A stretch of DNA of 64,000 bases from Calothrix membranacea FACHB-236 (GCF_014696315.1 NZ_JACJPX010000044.1:1-64000), one strand, 5' to 3'. Positions 35,643-45,464 are shown, counted from the stretch's first letter. Translations and numbers: made by a program. The notes: generated from the letters alone by a model not told the origin.

Positions 35643-36743
35643 TTAGCTTGTAGCACCAGAGGCCGCTAACTCTGCTAAACGTTCCTGCTGGTCTTGAGAG
35701 ATACAAGATTGTATAACTGACTCTAAATCACCTTCCAATACAGGGTTAAGAGAATAGTTCTGTCCCAGACGGTGATCGGTAACGCGGTTGTCTTTATAAT
35801 TATAGGTGCGAATTTTTTCCGATCGCGACCCTGTCCCAACTTGCGATCGCCTCATGGAAGTTACAGCTTCTTGTTGTTCGCGTAACTTCATTTCGTAAAG
35901 TTTCGCTCGCAAAATTTGCATTGCCCGTTCTTTGTTTTGCAACTGGCTGCGTTCTTCCGTACAGAAAATCCGAATTCCTGTAGGTTTGTGCATCAAGTCA
36001 ACAGCCGTTTCCACCTTGTTGACGTTTTGTCCACCAGCACCACCAGAACGAGCTGTGGTCATTTCAATATCCTTGGGATCAATGTGGATTTCTACATCAT
36101 CGACCTCTGGCATGATAGCCACTGTAGCTGTAGAGGTGTGAACCCTTCCGCCGGCTTCGGTTGCAGGTACACGCTGTACACGATGTACTCCAGCTTCAAA
36201 CTTCAGCTTACTGTAAACACTCTCACCCTGAATTTCCAGAATTACTTCTTTAAAGCCGCCCATTTCACCTAGTGACTCGCTCACTAGTTTCACTCTCCAG
36301 TTCTGGCTATCAGCGTAGCGAGAATACATCCGCAGTAAATCACCTGCCCAAATACTTGCTTCGTCGCCGCCAGTACCAGCGCGAATTTCCAACATAATGT
36401 TTTTATCATCGTTGGGGTCGCGGGGTAGCAACAATATTTTTAAGCGGGTTTCTAAATATTCCAGCTTTTGTTCTAGTTCATCTACTTCCAGGGCTGCCAT
36501 TTCTTGCAACTCCGGATCGCTCGCCGATTCTTTGTAAACCTGACGCGCTCCGATCAAATCTTCTTGAGCTACTTTCCAAGTTTCATAGGTATTAACTACC
36601 TCTTCCAAAGAAGAACGAGATTTAGCAATTTGTTGAAACTCGTCAGGATTTCTCGCAGTATCGGGGTCACCCAGACGACGAGTTAATTCATTAAAGGTTT
36701 GTTCAACAGATTTTAGTTTGTCCAGCAGGTATGATTCAGCCAT
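35643..36743 (-). CDS. prfA: peptide chain release factor 1
   Basis: RF1 reads UAA and UAG and triggers peptide release with the GGQ motif, here [17 protein letters not shown]. Domain 1 is helical ([15 protein letters not shown]), domain 2 holds the codon-recognition region ([19 protein letters not shown]). ATG 36743 gives 366 residues; the 13 extra residues up to 36782 are not conserved in the family. It is the last gene of the long minus-strand ribosomal cluster, 100 bp after rpmE, with a hairpin between. Confidence 0.97.
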   Translation of the reverse strand: MAESYLLDKLKSVEQTFNELTRRLGDPDTARNPDEFQQIAKSRSSLEEVVNTYETWKVAQEDLIGARQVYKESASDPELQEMAALEVDELEQKLEYLETRLKILLLPRDPNDDKNIMLEIRAGTGGDEASIWAGDLLRMYSRYADSQNWRVKLVSESLGEMGGFKEVILEIQGESVYSKLKFEAGVHRVQRVPATEAGGRVHTSTATVAIMPEVDDVEIHIDPKDIEMTTARSGGAGGQNVNKVETAVDLMHKPTGIRIFCTEERSQLQNKERAMQILRAKLYEMKLREQQEAVTSMRRSQVGTGSRSEKIRTYNYKDNRVTDHRLGQNYSLNPVLEGDLESVIQSCISQDQQERLAELAASGATS

Positions 36744-36797
36744 GATCAGTGCGACGCTCCTTAAAATAACAAGTTGGCTCAAGCATTAAATGACAAT

Positions 36798-36820
36798 CGA
36801 CCCAGCTGATTGCAGGGTCG
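36798..36820 (-). terminator. hairpin between rpmE and prfA
   Basis: CGACCC 36798-36803 with GGGTCG 36815-36820, 11-nt loop. Only a short T-rich tail on the minus strand, so it may attenuate or protect the 3' end rather than terminate fully. Confidence 0.45.
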
Positions 36821-36843
36821 TCGTTAACAGCAGAGCCAACCCG

Positions 36844-37083
36844 CTACTTTTTGTCTGTATCGCCTGAGGTTTGAGTGCTGCTCATACCGTACTTGCGAAG
36901 GAAGCGCTCTACTCGACCCTCAGTATCGATAATCTTCTGGGTGCCGGTGTAAAAAGGATGGTTTCCAGACCAAACATCTACGTGCAGTTCTGGCTTGGTA
37001 GAGCCAACAGTCATTACAACTTGACCGTTACAGTAAACTTTCGCATCTGGATACCACTTGGGATGAATATCAGATTTAGCCAT
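36844..37083 (-). CDS. rpmE: 50S ribosomal protein L31
   Basis: A 79-residue L31 with the family phrases IHPKWYPDAKVYCNGQVV, VGSTKPELHVDVWSGNHPFY and GRVERFLRKYG. Only one Cys is present, so this is the non-zinc (C-minus) version. A Ser/Thr/Lys tail of about 12 residues follows. It bridges the subunits in the assembled ribosome. Confidence 0.97.
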   Translation of the reverse strand: MAKSDIHPKWYPDAKVYCNGQVVMTVGSTKPELHVDVWSGNHPFYTGTQKIIDTEGRVERFLRKYGMSSTQTSGDTDKK

Positions 37084-37162
37084 TGTTCCTTTTGTGGTGA
37101 ATCTATATCAATTATAACTTTCAGATGATTTCAAAGCGTAGAGAAGGCAGACCAAGAGGACA

Positions 37163-37209
37163 AGGTGAAACAATTAATGCCCAATACACCATGCCCCATG
37201 CCCCATGCC
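37163..37209. repeat. tandem CATGCCC heptamers
   Basis: The 126-bp rpsI-rpmE spacer contains three consecutive CATGCCC/CCCATGC units just after the rpsI stop: a second heptamer class in the same operon. Confidence 0.7.
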
Positions 37210-37629
37210 CTAACGTTTTGAGTACTGAGGTGCTTTGCGAGCTTTGTGTAAACCGTATTTTTTCCGCTCTTTAGCTCGTGGGTCACGAGTGAGGTAACCT
37301 TCTGTTTTTAAAGGGGAACGGTTATCTGGGTCTAGCTGACATAAGGCACGAGCAACACCCAAACGAATAGAATCAGCTTGTCCGGTTAAGCCACCACCTT
37401 CAGCTTTTACTAAGATGTCATATTCGTTTTCTAGTCCCAATGTTTCTAGAGGGCCTTTAATCACACCCAGATAATTGGCGTTGAATTGGAAGTACAAATT
37501 TCCATCTTTACCATTCACAGTCAGTTGACCGCTACCTGGAATCAAACGTACTCTTGCTACTGCTGACTTACGGCGGCCAGTACCCCAGTATACGGCACGA
37601 CCACTAGTAGTTTCTGCTACTGCTATCAT
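37210..37629 (-). CDS. rpsI: 30S ribosomal protein S9
   Basis: A 139-residue S9 whose basic tail ([20 protein letters not shown], ending QYSKR) reaches the P-site tRNA. The globular part has [20 protein letters not shown] and [20 protein letters not shown]. Its ATG overlaps the rplM stop by one base, so the pair is translationally coupled. Confidence 0.98.
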   Translation of the reverse strand: MIAVAETTSGRAVYWGTGRRKSAVARVRLIPGSGQLTVNGKDGNLYFQFNANYLGVIKGPLETLGLENEYDILVKAEGGGLTGQADSIRLGVARALCQLDPDNRSPLKTEGYLTRDPRAKERKKYGLHKARKAPQYSKR

Positions 37630-38084
37630 TAACTTTCTGCTCCAGGAATTGTATTAACTTTAAGTTCTTTGGGTTTTTGCGCTGCATGGGGGTGAGTTGG
37701 CCCAGCATAGACTTTCAGCTTAGTAAACAACTGCTTACCCAGGCTATTTTTGGGTAACATTCCTTTAACAGCGTGTTCTACAATTCTTTCTGGTAGACGC
37801 TGTTGCAGCTTAGCGAAGGTTTCTGTCTTCATTCCACCAGGACGGCCAGAATGGCGACGATAGAGCTTTTGGGTACGTTTTTTACCTGTAACTGCTATCT
37901 TTTCAGCATTGATAACAATGACAAAATCACCTGTATCTAGGTGAGGAGTATACTCGGCTTTCTTTTTGCCTCGCAAAACCATAGCGATTTCACTAGCGAG
38001 GCGACCGAGGCGTTGGTCTGTGGCATCTACTATGTACCACTCACGCTCAAGAGACTCTTGAGGAGGAAGGTATGTTTTAGTCAT
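37629..38084 (-). CDS. rplM: 50S ribosomal protein L13
   Basis: A 151-residue L13, one of the first proteins to bind 23S rRNA. Motifs: [39 protein letters not shown] and [20 protein letters not shown]. The open frame extends 7 codons to 38105, but those codons (MTKDKLQ) come from a heptamer repeat; ATG 38084 is the likely true start. Confidence 0.98.
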   Translation of the reverse strand: MTKTYLPPQESLEREWYIVDATDQRLGRLASEIAMVLRGKKKAEYTPHLDTGDFVIVINAEKIAVTGKKRTQKLYRRHSGRPGGMKTETFAKLQQRLPERIVEHAVKGMLPKNSLGKQLFTKLKVYAGPTHPHAAQKPKELKVNTIPGAES

Positions 38085-38135
38085 TTGTAATTTGTCCTTT
38101 GTCATTTTTCTTTGTCATTGGTCATTCGTCATTAT
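38085..38135. repeat. CAAATGA-type heptamers between truA and rplM
   Basis: On the minus strand several AAATGAC/AAAGGAC units fill the spacer. They supply an in-frame upstream ATG for rplM. Confidence 0.8.
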
Positions 38136-38136
38136 G

Positions 38137-39000
38137 TCATTGGACTATTACCTGTTGACTTTTGACGATTGACTCCTGACTAAAAACTAATTTTGGCAGA
38201 TTGTCATACCAAACATCTGGGGAAAAAGGGAAGTCTGGATAACCGACTCGCAACAAGCAAAGACCTTGAGGCGGTGCAGCATATTTTACTTCTTCTCGTC
38301 GTTCAGCTTTCCACAATTCAGTAAAGTTAGCTAGGGTGATCTGTCCAGTACCTACTTGTACCAACATCCCTACCAAAAGCCTAACCATGCCATACAAAAA
38401 TCCATCTGCCTGAATTTCAATATGGATTAATGGCCCACTGCGATGACACTCTGCTGCTTGTACTTCTACCCAAGAATGCGATCGCTTTGAGCCTGCACGG
38501 TGAAAAGCAGCAAGATGATGCTTTCCCAGCAGGGGTTTGAGGGCAGCCTTAATTAATGATTCATCTAGGGGCGCATAATAATAATGCCAACTGAAGGGTC
38601 GAACAAACAAGTTAGGTTGATCTTCAGTGTATATTGTGTAGCGATACCGTCGATAGGCTGCACTAAAGCGAGCGTGCCAACGGTTACTTACACCTGCTGA
38701 AGCCCTGATTAAAATATCATTGGGCAAATAGCTGTTAAGGATGGCTGCCCATTTGTGAGGTGGAATTAAACCTGTGGCTTCAAAATGTGCTACTTGGGCG
38801 GCGGCGTGAACTCCAGCATCAGTTCTGCCCGCACCATGTAGCGTCACATGATACCCAAGAATTTTAGCGATCGCTGTTTCTATCTCTTCTTGGACTGTAC
38901 GCTGTTGCTTCTGCCGTTGCCAGCCATGAAAATGAGTGCCCAGGTATTGGATTACCAGGGCTACTCTGTGAGTTCCTGTTGGCTGGTGGCTTTCTAACAT
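38137..39000 (-). CDS. truA: tRNA pseudouridine(38-40) synthase TruA
   Basis: A 287-residue enzyme that makes pseudouridine at positions 38-40 of the tRNA anticodon arm. The catalytic Asp is in GAGRTDAGVHAAAQVAHFE. Other signatures: VALVIQYLGTHFHGWQRQ at the N-terminus and ADGFLYGMVRLLVGMLVQVG. ATG 39000 is preferred over the in-frame ATG at 39021, which lies in a heptamer repeat (MTKDKIC). It is embedded between rplQ and rplM, the usual cyanobacterial place. Confidence 0.95.
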   Translation of the reverse strand: MLESHQPTGTHRVALVIQYLGTHFHGWQRQKQQRTVQEEIETAIAKILGYHVTLHGAGRTDAGVHAAAQVAHFEATGLIPPHKWAAILNSYLPNDILIRASAGVSNRWHARFSAAYRRYRYTIYTEDQPNLFVRPFSWHYYYAPLDESLIKAALKPLLGKHHLAAFHRAGSKRSHSWVEVQAAECHRSGPLIHIEIQADGFLYGMVRLLVGMLVQVGTGQITLANFTELWKAERREEVKYAAPPQGLCLLRVGYPDFPFSPDVWYDNLPKLVFSQESIVKSQQVIVQ

Positions 39001-39003
39001 ACA

Positions 39004-39058
39004 GATTTTGTCCTTTGTCATTTGTCACTTGTCTTTTACAAATGACTAATGACTAATG
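39004..39058. repeat. CAAATGA-type heptamers between rplQ and truA
   Basis: A near-continuous run of TGACAAA/TGACTAA units on both strands fills the 60-bp spacer and provides an extra in-frame start for truA. Confidence 0.8.
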
Positions 39059-39060
39059 AC

Positions 39061-39411
39061 TTAAACTAGTTCAATAATGGCCATCTCAGCATGGTCGCCT
39101 CGACGAGGGACGGTATGCAGGATGCGGGTATAACCCCCGTTGCGGTTGGCATAGCGAGTGGGAGCTTGCTCAAATAGAGCATGGACTAGTTGTTTGTCAT
39201 AGATATAGCCAAGAGCTGCCCGGCGGGATGCTAAGGAACCGTCTTTGGCTAAAGTAATCATTTTATCTACTTCAGATCTCACAACTTTAGCTCTAACTAA
39301 AGTGGTAGTAATTCGTCCATGACGAACTAGTTCAGTGGTGAGCGCGCGCAACAAAGCACGACGCTGGTCTGCTGGTTTACCAAGTTTTTTGACCCGACAA
39401 CGGTGACGCAT
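39061..39411 (-). CDS. rplQ: 50S ribosomal protein L17
   Basis: A 116-residue L17, located near the exit tunnel of the large subunit. It shows the short bacterial core: [40 protein letters not shown] and [20 protein letters not shown]. Basic N-terminus MRHRCR. It lies 33 bp after rpoA, as in most bacteria. Confidence 0.98.
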   Translation of the reverse strand: MRHRCRVKKLGKPADQRRALLRALTTELVRHGRITTTLVRAKVVRSEVDKMITLAKDGSLASRRAALGYIYDKQLVHALFEQAPTRYANRNGGYTRILHTVPRRGDHAEMAIIELV

Positions 39412-39444
39412 AATAATGCAATATCAATTACTAACGGTTTTGAT

Positions 39445-40392
39445 TTAGCTGTGTTTAGAGCTTCTTTCTTGGGGCAGAGTAATGCCTAAGCGTCGCTGTA
39501 AAGCTTCAACTACCTCTTCCGCTGACTTCTGACCGAAGTTTTTAATTTCTAACAGGTCTTCTTGGGTATAGTCCAACAAGTCGGCTACAGAGTTAACTTG
39601 TGCTCGTTTGAGACAGTTATATGCCCGTACAGAAAGTTGCAATTCTTCGATGGGAATTTGAGCGGTTGGATCGTCTGGGATATCTGAACCTGTATCAGTA
39701 GGTTCGAGCGAGATATCTTTAAGAGGATTAAATAGATCTACCAGAATTCCGGCAGCAGATGATAGTGCTTCTTGTGGAGAAATACTACCATTTGTCCAGA
39801 CTTCTAATAGCAACCTATCCTTAGTGATTGAGCCATCCCCACGGGCTTCTTCAACACTATAGTTGACTTTTCGCACTGGCATAAAAACCGAGTCGATTTG
39901 CAAGAAGTCCAAAGATGTGGCTTCTTCGCGTCCCCGCTCTACAGTGCGATAACCTTTACCTTTCTCGATCCGAAATTCCATTTCCAGCTTGCCACCTTCT
40001 GCTAAGGTAGCTACATACTGAGTCGGATCAATGATTTCTACTTCACTCGGCAAATCAAAATGTGCTGCCGTAACTGTTGTAGGGCCGTTTACGAGTAACC
40101 GCCCAATTTGGGGTTGAGATGAGTAGCTTTTGAGAATGACTTCTTTCATTCTCATCAAGATTTCTAACACATCTTCCCGCACACCAGGAACTGTGGCAAA
40201 CTCGTGTGAAACGCCTGCGATCCGCACTGCTGTAACTGCCGTTCCCTCTAGATTGGAAAGTAAAACGCGACGTAAGGCGTTACCAACTGTAGTGCCTTGA
40301 CCGCGTTCTAGAGGTTCTAGGACAAATTTACTGTAATGGTTTCGACTTTCCTCTGTATTAGAATCTACACATTCAATTTGAAACTGCGCCAC
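39445..40392 (-). CDS. rpoA: RNA polymerase alpha subunit
   Basis: A 315-residue alpha subunit. The N-terminal dimerisation domain includes FVLEPLERGQGTTVGNALRR and LLSNLEGTAVTAVRIAGVSH. The C-terminal domain about 245-310 binds DNA and activators (LSVRAYNCLKRAQVNSVADL, LLEIKNFGQKSAEEVVEAL). Translation starts at GTG 40392 behind AGGGAGG. A 348-bp structured spacer separates it from rpsK, much wider than the normal spacing in this operon. Confidence 0.98.
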   Translation of the reverse strand: MAQFQIECVDSNTEESRNHYSKFVLEPLERGQGTTVGNALRRVLLSNLEGTAVTAVRIAGVSHEFATVPGVREDVLEILMRMKEVILKSYSSQPQIGRLLVNGPTTVTAAHFDLPSEVEIIDPTQYVATLAEGGKLEMEFRIEKGKGYRTVERGREEATSLDFLQIDSVFMPVRKVNYSVEEARGDGSITKDRLLLEVWTNGSISPQEALSSAAGILVDLFNPLKDISLEPTDTGSDIPDDPTAQIPIEELQLSVRAYNCLKRAQVNSVADLLDYTQEDLLEIKNFGQKSAEEVVEALQRRLGITLPQERSSKHS

Positions 40393-40740
40393 GGAGTTGC
40401 CTCCCTTTTTTTAAGGTGCTACTAGTAGGCAAATCGCTTGCCTCCTGAATTTAGTTTTGGCCCTGAAGCTGAATTAAGGAGTATCAATTAACCAACTGAG
40501 AATACTGGTATTTGATTTCCTTTTTTTAGCTCATGGGAGTTAATAATTAATTTTGGGGTTTCCGAAGTTGAGCAAACTTCCTTCCGGGAAGCGCTAACTT
40601 TACTTCTAAGTCACCCAAGCCTCCTGAAGTTCAAAAGCTGAGTCTGTCCACAGCAGTCTGCACGCTTGAACTTCTAGCAGACATTACAGCTAACTTTCCC
40701 ATCCTCGAACTTCTCGTTGTTACCACCTTCTAAGTAAGGG
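40393..40740 (-). promoter_or_regulatory. structured spacer between rpsK and rpoA
   Basis: The spacer encodes no supported protein but is rich in stems. GAAGTTCAA 40626-40634 pairs perfectly with TTGAACTTC 40666-40674. AAGTT 40565-40569 pairs with AACTT 40596-40600 around AGC/GCT and CTTCC/GGAAG. Two copies of a decoy-like TTCAGGAGGC (minus strand) lie upstream of the real rpoA site. It may be an internal leader controlling rpoA-rplQ relative to the ribosomal proteins, or hold an internal promoter. Strand choice and function are inference. Confidence 0.45.
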
Positions 40741-41136
40741 CTAGACTCGGCGGCGCTTAGGTGGACGGCAACCATTGTGAGGAATTGGAGTAATATCCCG
40801 AATGAGGGTAATTTCCAGTCCAGCTCCTTGCAGCGCTCGAATTGCAGTTTCTCTACCTGCACCTGGCCCGCTGACCATGACCTCGATTTGGCGCATTCCT
40901 TGATCGATGGCTCTTCGCGCAGCACTTTCAGCCGCAGTTTGTGCAGCAAAAGGGGTTCCCTTTTTAGCTCCTTTAAAACCGCTAGAACCAGCACTTGCCC
41001 AAGAAATCACATCTCCGTTTTGGTCAGTAATTGTGACAATGCTATTGTTGAAAGTAGACTGGATGTAAGCCATACCATTGGGTACGTTGCGCTTCTGCTT
41101 TTTGCTACCAGATTTTTTTGTTGGTTGTCGTGCCAT
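40741..41136 (-). CDS. rpsK: 30S ribosomal protein S11
   Basis: A 131-residue S11 that forms the platform of the small subunit near the E site. Basic N-terminus [20 protein letters not shown], core [20 protein letters not shown] and [21 protein letters not shown]-terminal [19 protein letters not shown]. It is 54 bp after rpsM. Confidence 0.98.
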   Translation of the reverse strand: MARQPTKKSGSKKQKRNVPNGMAYIQSTFNNSIVTITDQNGDVISWASAGSSGFKGAKKGTPFAAQTAAESAARRAIDQGMRQIEVMVSGPGAGRETAIRALQGAGLEITLIRDITPIPHNGCRPPKRRRV

Positions 41137-41190
41137 AGTTGTGTAGTGAAATTAAAGTAAACTTTGCTTGGATGAGCAAGCAATGAAATT

Positions 41191-41571
41191 TTATTTGCCT
41201 GGTGCCTTCTTCTTCCCAGCTACAGTCTGCCTTCTACCACGACGTGTTCTGGCATTTGTGCGAGTTCTTTGTCCTCTGACTGGTAAGCCCATGCGATGAC
41301 GACGACCTCTGTAAGTACCAATGTCAATCAATCGCTTGATGTTCATTGCTTCCCAGCGCCGTAAATCACCTTCAACTTGATAGTTGCTTTCTATTTCGCC
41401 TCGCAGGGCAGCAATATCAGCATCGTTTAGGTCTTTTACACGAGTATCTGGGTTTACGCCTGTAGTCGCTAAAATTTCTTGCGATCTTGATAACCCAATT
41501 CCATAGATGTATGTGAGACCAATTTCTACACGCTTATCGCGTGGCAGGTCTACTCCGGCAATACGTGCCAC
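41191..41571 (-). CDS. rpsM: 30S ribosomal protein S13
   Basis: A 126-residue head protein that contacts the P-site tRNA and forms subunit bridges. It starts at GTG 41571 with [20 protein letters not shown], contains the helix-turn [20 protein letters not shown] and ends in the basic tail [20 protein letters not shown]. Upstream lies a hairpin followed by a T-run (41614-41629). Confidence 0.98.
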   Translation of the reverse strand: MARIAGVDLPRDKRVEIGLTYIYGIGLSRSQEILATTGVNPDTRVKDLNDADIAALRGEIESNYQVEGDLRRWEAMNIKRLIDIGTYRGRRHRMGLPVRGQRTRTNARTRRGRRQTVAGKKKAPGK

Positions 41572-41608
41572 AATGATTTTCTCCCTATTGTTCTCGCAAT
41601 TGCTGTGA

Positions 41609-41629
41609 TAAAAATGCGATTAATCGCAT
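41609..41629 (-). terminator. palindrome plus T-run between rpmJ and rpsM
   Basis: ATGCGATTAATCGCAT 41614-41629 is a perfect palindrome; on the minus strand stem ATGCGA, loop TTAA, stem TCGCAT is followed by TTTTT. In the middle of an operon this looks like an attenuator or an inserted palindromic repeat. Confidence 0.5.
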
Positions 41630-41681
41630 CTTGGACTGTTTTTGGTGAGTGTCACATTTTCCTCTGGTTATATACAGAGTG

Positions 41682-41795
41682 TTATCCTTGACGTTGCTTA
41701 TGCTTGGGGTTAACACAAATCACCATGACGCGACCACGGCGTTTGATCACGTTGCACTTTTCACAAATCTTCTTGACTGAGGCTCTGACTTTCAT
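41682..41795 (-). CDS. rpmJ: 50S ribosomal protein L36
   Basis: A 37-codon gene. The protein begins [20 protein letters not shown] and ends [15 protein letters not shown], with zinc ligands C11, C14, C27 and H32, so it is the zinc-binding form. It lies between infA and rpsM, the usual place. Confidence 0.97.
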   Translation of the reverse strand: MKVRASVKKICEKCNVIKRRGRVMVICVNPKHKQRQG

Positions 41796-41911
41796 GCCTT
41801 TTGTAATTAACTCCAAATAGTGAATTATAGCATTTTTAAGGAAATTAGTCAGTTAAATGACTAAGGAATATCCAAAAAAGGTGATTGTATGGTAATATTC
41901 TCTACATAGTC

Positions 41912-42136
41912 TTACTTCTTGCGTAGTCGATAAGTGATTCTACCCTTTGTCAAGTCGTATGGAGTTAGCTCCACTTTGACGCGATCGCCAGGTAAAATCT
42001 TGATGTAATTGCGGCGGATTTTGCCCGAAATGTGTGCCAAGACATTAAAGCCATTATCCAAGTCAACGCGAAACATTGCATTAGGCAATGACTCGGTGAC
42101 CGTGCCTTCCATTTCAATCAAATCTTGCTTAGACAA
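41912..42136 (-). CDS. infA: translation initiation factor IF-1
   Basis: A 74-residue OB-fold protein that occupies the 30S A site during initiation. It begins [20 protein letters not shown] with [20 protein letters not shown] and ends [10 protein letters not shown]. The initiator codon is TTG 42136: no ATG or GTG is available at the right place, so a weak start codon is used for a translation factor. Confidence 0.97.
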
Positions 42137-42367
42137 TTTGTTTTTTCCTCAACTCAACAATCTCCTGTTCTTTTGCCGTATCTTCACCTGCAAAAGAACA
42201 TATTTTACGTAATATATCAACAGTTTCTTAATATATCTTAGCTAAAATTACCCTCTGCCCTACATTAACAAGTAGTAGTGCAATATATATGGATCGGAAA
42301 TTAGGGTTAGGGGAGAAATGTAAAGTGATTATTGCTTTCTCCCTTTTGCCCTTTTATCTTGGTTTTG

Positions 42368-42922
42368 TTAAAACGCTATTACTTGGTGTAGTGCGTTAGT
42401 GACTTCTTCTGGGGAATGATTACCATTGACCGTGAGGAGTTTTTGGCGATCGCGGTAATAATTAATCAAGGGTGCAGTTTCAGAACGGTAGATTTCTAGA
42501 CGACGACGAATAACTTCTTCACTGTCATCTTTTCTTCCCCGTGCTAGTAACCTTGCTACCACCACATCATCTGGAACATCCAGGTTTACTACCCTTTCGC
42601 CAGCTTGATGTATTGTTTCCAGCAATTTTGCTAAAAACTCAGCTTGTGATACCTTACGAGGGAAACCATCTAGAATCCAACCAGATTGAGCATCCGCTTG
42701 ACCTAGGCGTTCCTGTACCAAATCCTGTACTAGTTGATCGGGAACTAACTCGCCGCTATCTACATAACTTTGAGCTTTCACCCCTAAAGGAGTTTGGTCT
42801 TTCATCGCTTGCCGTAAAATATCACCAGTAGAAATATGGGGAATTTGCAAGCTTTGCGCCAATTTTTGTGATTGAGTTCCTTTACCAGCTCCAGGTGGTC
42901 CCAAGAAGATTAATTGCGTCAC
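42368..42922 (-). CDS. adk: adenylate kinase
   Basis: A 184-residue short-LID adenylate kinase interconverting ATP+AMP and 2 ADP. P-loop [15 protein letters not shown] near residues 7-21, AMP site [12 protein letters not shown] and DGFPR, LID region [15 protein letters not shown] without zinc Cys. The start is GTG 42922, overlapping the secY stop by one base (TAGTG), so adk is translationally coupled to secY. Confidence 0.97.
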   Translation of the reverse strand: MTQLIFLGPPGAGKGTQSQKLAQSLQIPHISTGDILRQAMKDQTPLGVKAQSYVDSGELVPDQLVQDLVQERLGQADAQSGWILDGFPRKVSQAEFLAKLLETIHQAGERVVNLDVPDDVVVARLLARGRKDDSEEVIRRRLEIYRSETAPLINYYRDRQKLLTVNGNHSPEEVTNALHQVIAF

Positions 42923-44235
42923 TATTGTTTCACCATTCCTTCATAGCGCTGAGATATCACATAGGTTTGGACTTGCTTTGCTGTGTCAATAGCTACACCC
43001 ACTAAAATTAATAAAGATGTAGCACCTAAACCTTTAAAAGTTGGTACTCCTAAAGCACTTTCCACAGCTGTGGGGATAATTGCTACGAAGCCCAAAAAGA
43101 TAGCACCCAAAAAAGTTAGTCGATTGATTACTCGCTCGATGTACTCACTAGTTGCTTTACCAGGACGAATTCCAGGAATACTCGAACCCATCTTCTTCAA
43201 GTTCTGTGCTACATCTACTGGGTTGACAATCAACGAAGAATAGAAATAGCTGAAGAAAACAATAGAAATTAAGTAGACCAAGGCATAGGCCCAAGCTTGA
43301 GAGCCACCAGGACTGAGATAAGTGTTAACGATATTTGCCAAGTCCGGATTTTTGGTGAAATTAGCAATTAATAGTGGCAAACTCAAAATTGCTGCGGCAA
43401 AAATAATCGGCATTACGCCGCCAGAATTGAGTCGCAGTGGTAAATAGCTACGTTGCTCAGCCAAAACTCGTCGTCCTACTTGGCGACGTGCCGAAATAAT
43501 TGGAATTCGACGAATTCCTTCCTGCACAAACACAATACCAACAATTGTTGCCAGGAAGACCAGTAATAGCACAATTACTCGGCCTACTATTTCTCGACCA
43601 CCAACTTGTACCAAGTCGATAGTATCACCCAATGATTTTGGTAGAGATGCCACGATGTTGACAAAAATCAACAATGATGCTCCATTACCAATACCACGCT
43701 CGGTAATCAGTTCCGATGCCCACATGACAAACATTGAACCAGCAGTAAGGGCGATCGCCGTTTCCGCTACAAATAAAGGCCCAGGTTGTAAGGCAAACTG
43801 CTGCAGGAACAGAGCTGAAAAAGTTGTACTTTGAATAATCGCCCAACCTAAAGACACATAGCGGGTAATTTGTGAAATTTTTCGCCGTCCAGCTTCACCT
43901 TCGTCTTTCTGTAACTTTTCTAAAGATGGGATAGCAGCTGTGAGTAATTGGATAATAATGGACGCATTAATGAAGGGCAAAATACCTAAGGCAAAAACTC
44001 CCAAAGTCGAAAGTCCTCGCCCGGAAAATATATCCAATAAGCCGAAGATAGAATTATTGCCCGCTATTGCTTCGGAAAACCTAGGTCTATCAATACCTGG
44101 TACAGGCAGAAAAATGCCTAGGCGAACCAAAATTAAAATACCGACAGTTACAAGCAGCCTACCTCTCAGTCCAGCTGCTTGAGCCATCTGCATAAAAGTT
44201 TCTTGAGCCGTTGGGGCTTTGTCTCGACTGATCAT
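42922..44235 (-). CDS. secY: preprotein translocase subunit SecY
   Basis: A 437-residue channel subunit with ten transmembrane helices. The plug/TM2 region contains [20 protein letters not shown], and later [19 protein letters not shown] and [20 protein letters not shown] mark conserved cytoplasmic loops. It works with SecE, SecG (gene at 29.3 kb here) and SecA. Cyanobacteria use one SecY for both thylakoid and plasma membrane. Confidence 0.98.
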   Translation of the reverse strand: MISRDKAPTAQETFMQMAQAAGLRGRLLVTVGILILVRLGIFLPVPGIDRPRFSEAIAGNNSIFGLLDIFSGRGLSTLGVFALGILPFINASIIIQLLTAAIPSLEKLQKDEGEAGRRKISQITRYVSLGWAIIQSTTFSALFLQQFALQPGPLFVAETAIALTAGSMFVMWASELITERGIGNGASLLIFVNIVASLPKSLGDTIDLVQVGGREIVGRVIVLLLVFLATIVGIVFVQEGIRRIPIISARRQVGRRVLAEQRSYLPLRLNSGGVMPIIFAAAILSLPLLIANFTKNPDLANIVNTYLSPGGSQAWAYALVYLISIVFFSYFYSSLIVNPVDVAQNLKKMGSSIPGIRPGKATSEYIERVINRLTFLGAIFLGFVAIIPTAVESALGVPTFKGLGATSLLILVGVAIDTAKQVQTYVISQRYEGMVKQ

Positions 44236-44306
44236 AGAGTGCTACCTTTATCGTGAACCAGGCGCTGGAAGCGAGTTGGCTAGCATTGTAATTACGCTAT
44301 TCAGGC

Positions 44307-44753
44307 TCACCCTGGAACTTGACAACTTCCTCCAGCTGCCTCAATTTTGCTACGAGCTTGACCCGTAAAAGCTGCCGCTTTGACTGTGAGCGGAACATTC
44401 AATTCCCCGTTACCCAAAATTTTCAATGGGCCTTTAACAGCAGTTAGGATACCTGCTGCTTTTAAGGATTCCAAAGTTACTTCTGTATTGGCAGGGAGAG
44501 AAGCCAGCTTCTCTACATTAATCGTAGTGTAAATTTTCCGATTAACTATCGGGAAACCCTTCAACTTAGGTAAACGACGGTACAATGGCTGTTGACCACC
44601 TTCAAACCCTGGTCTGGTACCACTACCAGAACGGGATTTTTGACCCCGCATCCCTAAACCAGCGCTTGCACCTTGACCGGCTGAAATACCTCTACCTACA
44701 CGCTTACGGCGTTTTTTTGAGCCTTTTTGAGGCTTAGCATCGTTTAGTCTCAT
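44307..44753 (-). CDS. rplO: 50S ribosomal protein L15
   Basis: A 148-residue L15 whose Gly/Arg-rich N-terminal tail ([36 protein letters not shown]) penetrates 23S rRNA. The globular part contains [20 protein letters not shown]. It directly follows rpsE because rpmD (L30) is absent, as in other cyanobacteria. Confidence 0.98.
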   Translation of the reverse strand: MRLNDAKPQKGSKKRRKRVGRGISAGQGASAGLGMRGQKSRSGSGTRPGFEGGQQPLYRRLPKLKGFPIVNRKIYTTINVEKLASLPANTEVTLESLKAAGILTAVKGPLKILGNGELNVPLTVKAAAFTGQARSKIEAAGGSCQVPG

Positions 44754-44802
44754 GATGTAAATAGTAATTTTTTACACAAAGGAGGAGGCACAATTGGCTC
44801 TA

Positions 44803-45330
44803 CTAAATGATGTAGAGATTTTCAATAGGAACACCGCGGTCTTCAGCGACTTCAGACAAAGTACGCAGGGTGGATAAGGCATTGACTGCAGCTCTCGCAT
44901 TGTTCAACGGATTGTTGGAGCCGAGTTGCTTTGCTAAAACGTTACGAACTCCTGCTAATTCCAGTACAGTCCGTACAGCACCACCAGCAATTACCCCAGT
45001 ACCAGGTGCAGCTGGGCGCATAATGACTTTAGCTCCGCCACCCACACCATCAATGGGATGAGGAATGGAGTTAGATTTAGTAATGGGGATATCAATAAGA
45101 TGTTTTTTGCCGTCGGCTACGCCTTTTTTCACGGCACCAATTACATCTGAGGCTTTGCCTACTCCCACCCCTACTTGACCGCGTTCATTACCGACGACGA
45201 CGATCGCACGGAAGCTGAGTTTTTTACCTCCTTTAACGACCTTGCTCACCCGTCTAATTTGAATGACCCGCTCTTGCCAGTTAGTTTCTTCTTTCTTTGC
45301 GCGGTTCGCTTTACGACGACCAGTTGCCAT
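44803..45330 (-). CDS. rpsE: 30S ribosomal protein S5
   Basis: A 175-residue accuracy protein with the double-stranded RNA-binding segment [20 protein letters not shown] and the glycine-rich [22 protein letters not shown] 45330 is preferred; the frame's upstream ATG at 45354 (MTNREHLI) falls in a heptamer repeat. Confidence 0.98.
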   Translation of the reverse strand: MATGRRKANRAKKEETNWQERVIQIRRVSKVVKGGKKLSFRAIVVVGNERGQVGVGVGKASDVIGAVKKGVADGKKHLIDIPITKSNSIPHPIDGVGGGAKVIMRPAAPGTGVIAGGAVRTVLELAGVRNVLAKQLGSNNPLNNARAAVNALSTLRTLSEVAEDRGVPIENLYII

Positions 45331-45339
45331 AATTAAATG

Positions 45340-45464
45340 CTCTCTATTAGTCAATTGTCCTTTGTCATTTGTCCTATCTTACAAAGTTCTGATCGCCGGA
45401 AGCCGGCGCTCCGACTTTGCGCTTTGTCATTTGTCCAATGACTAATGACTGATGACAAATGACT
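45340..45464. repeat. heptamers and a palindrome between rplR and rpsE
   Basis: TTTGTCA/AATGACT heptamers flank a palindrome CGCCGGAAGCCGGCG (around 45398-45412). The 134-bp spacer is made almost entirely of repeats. Confidence 0.75.

Noticed and set aside
35916-36272. 118-residue plus-strand ORF
   Set aside because: It is fully antisense to prfA, with no coding signature of its own.
42292-42367. GGGGAGAA/TTTCTCCC hairpin as an adk terminator
   Set aside because: On the minus strand, where it would have to act, the stem is not followed by a T-run; only the plus strand shows one, and no plus-strand gene ends there.
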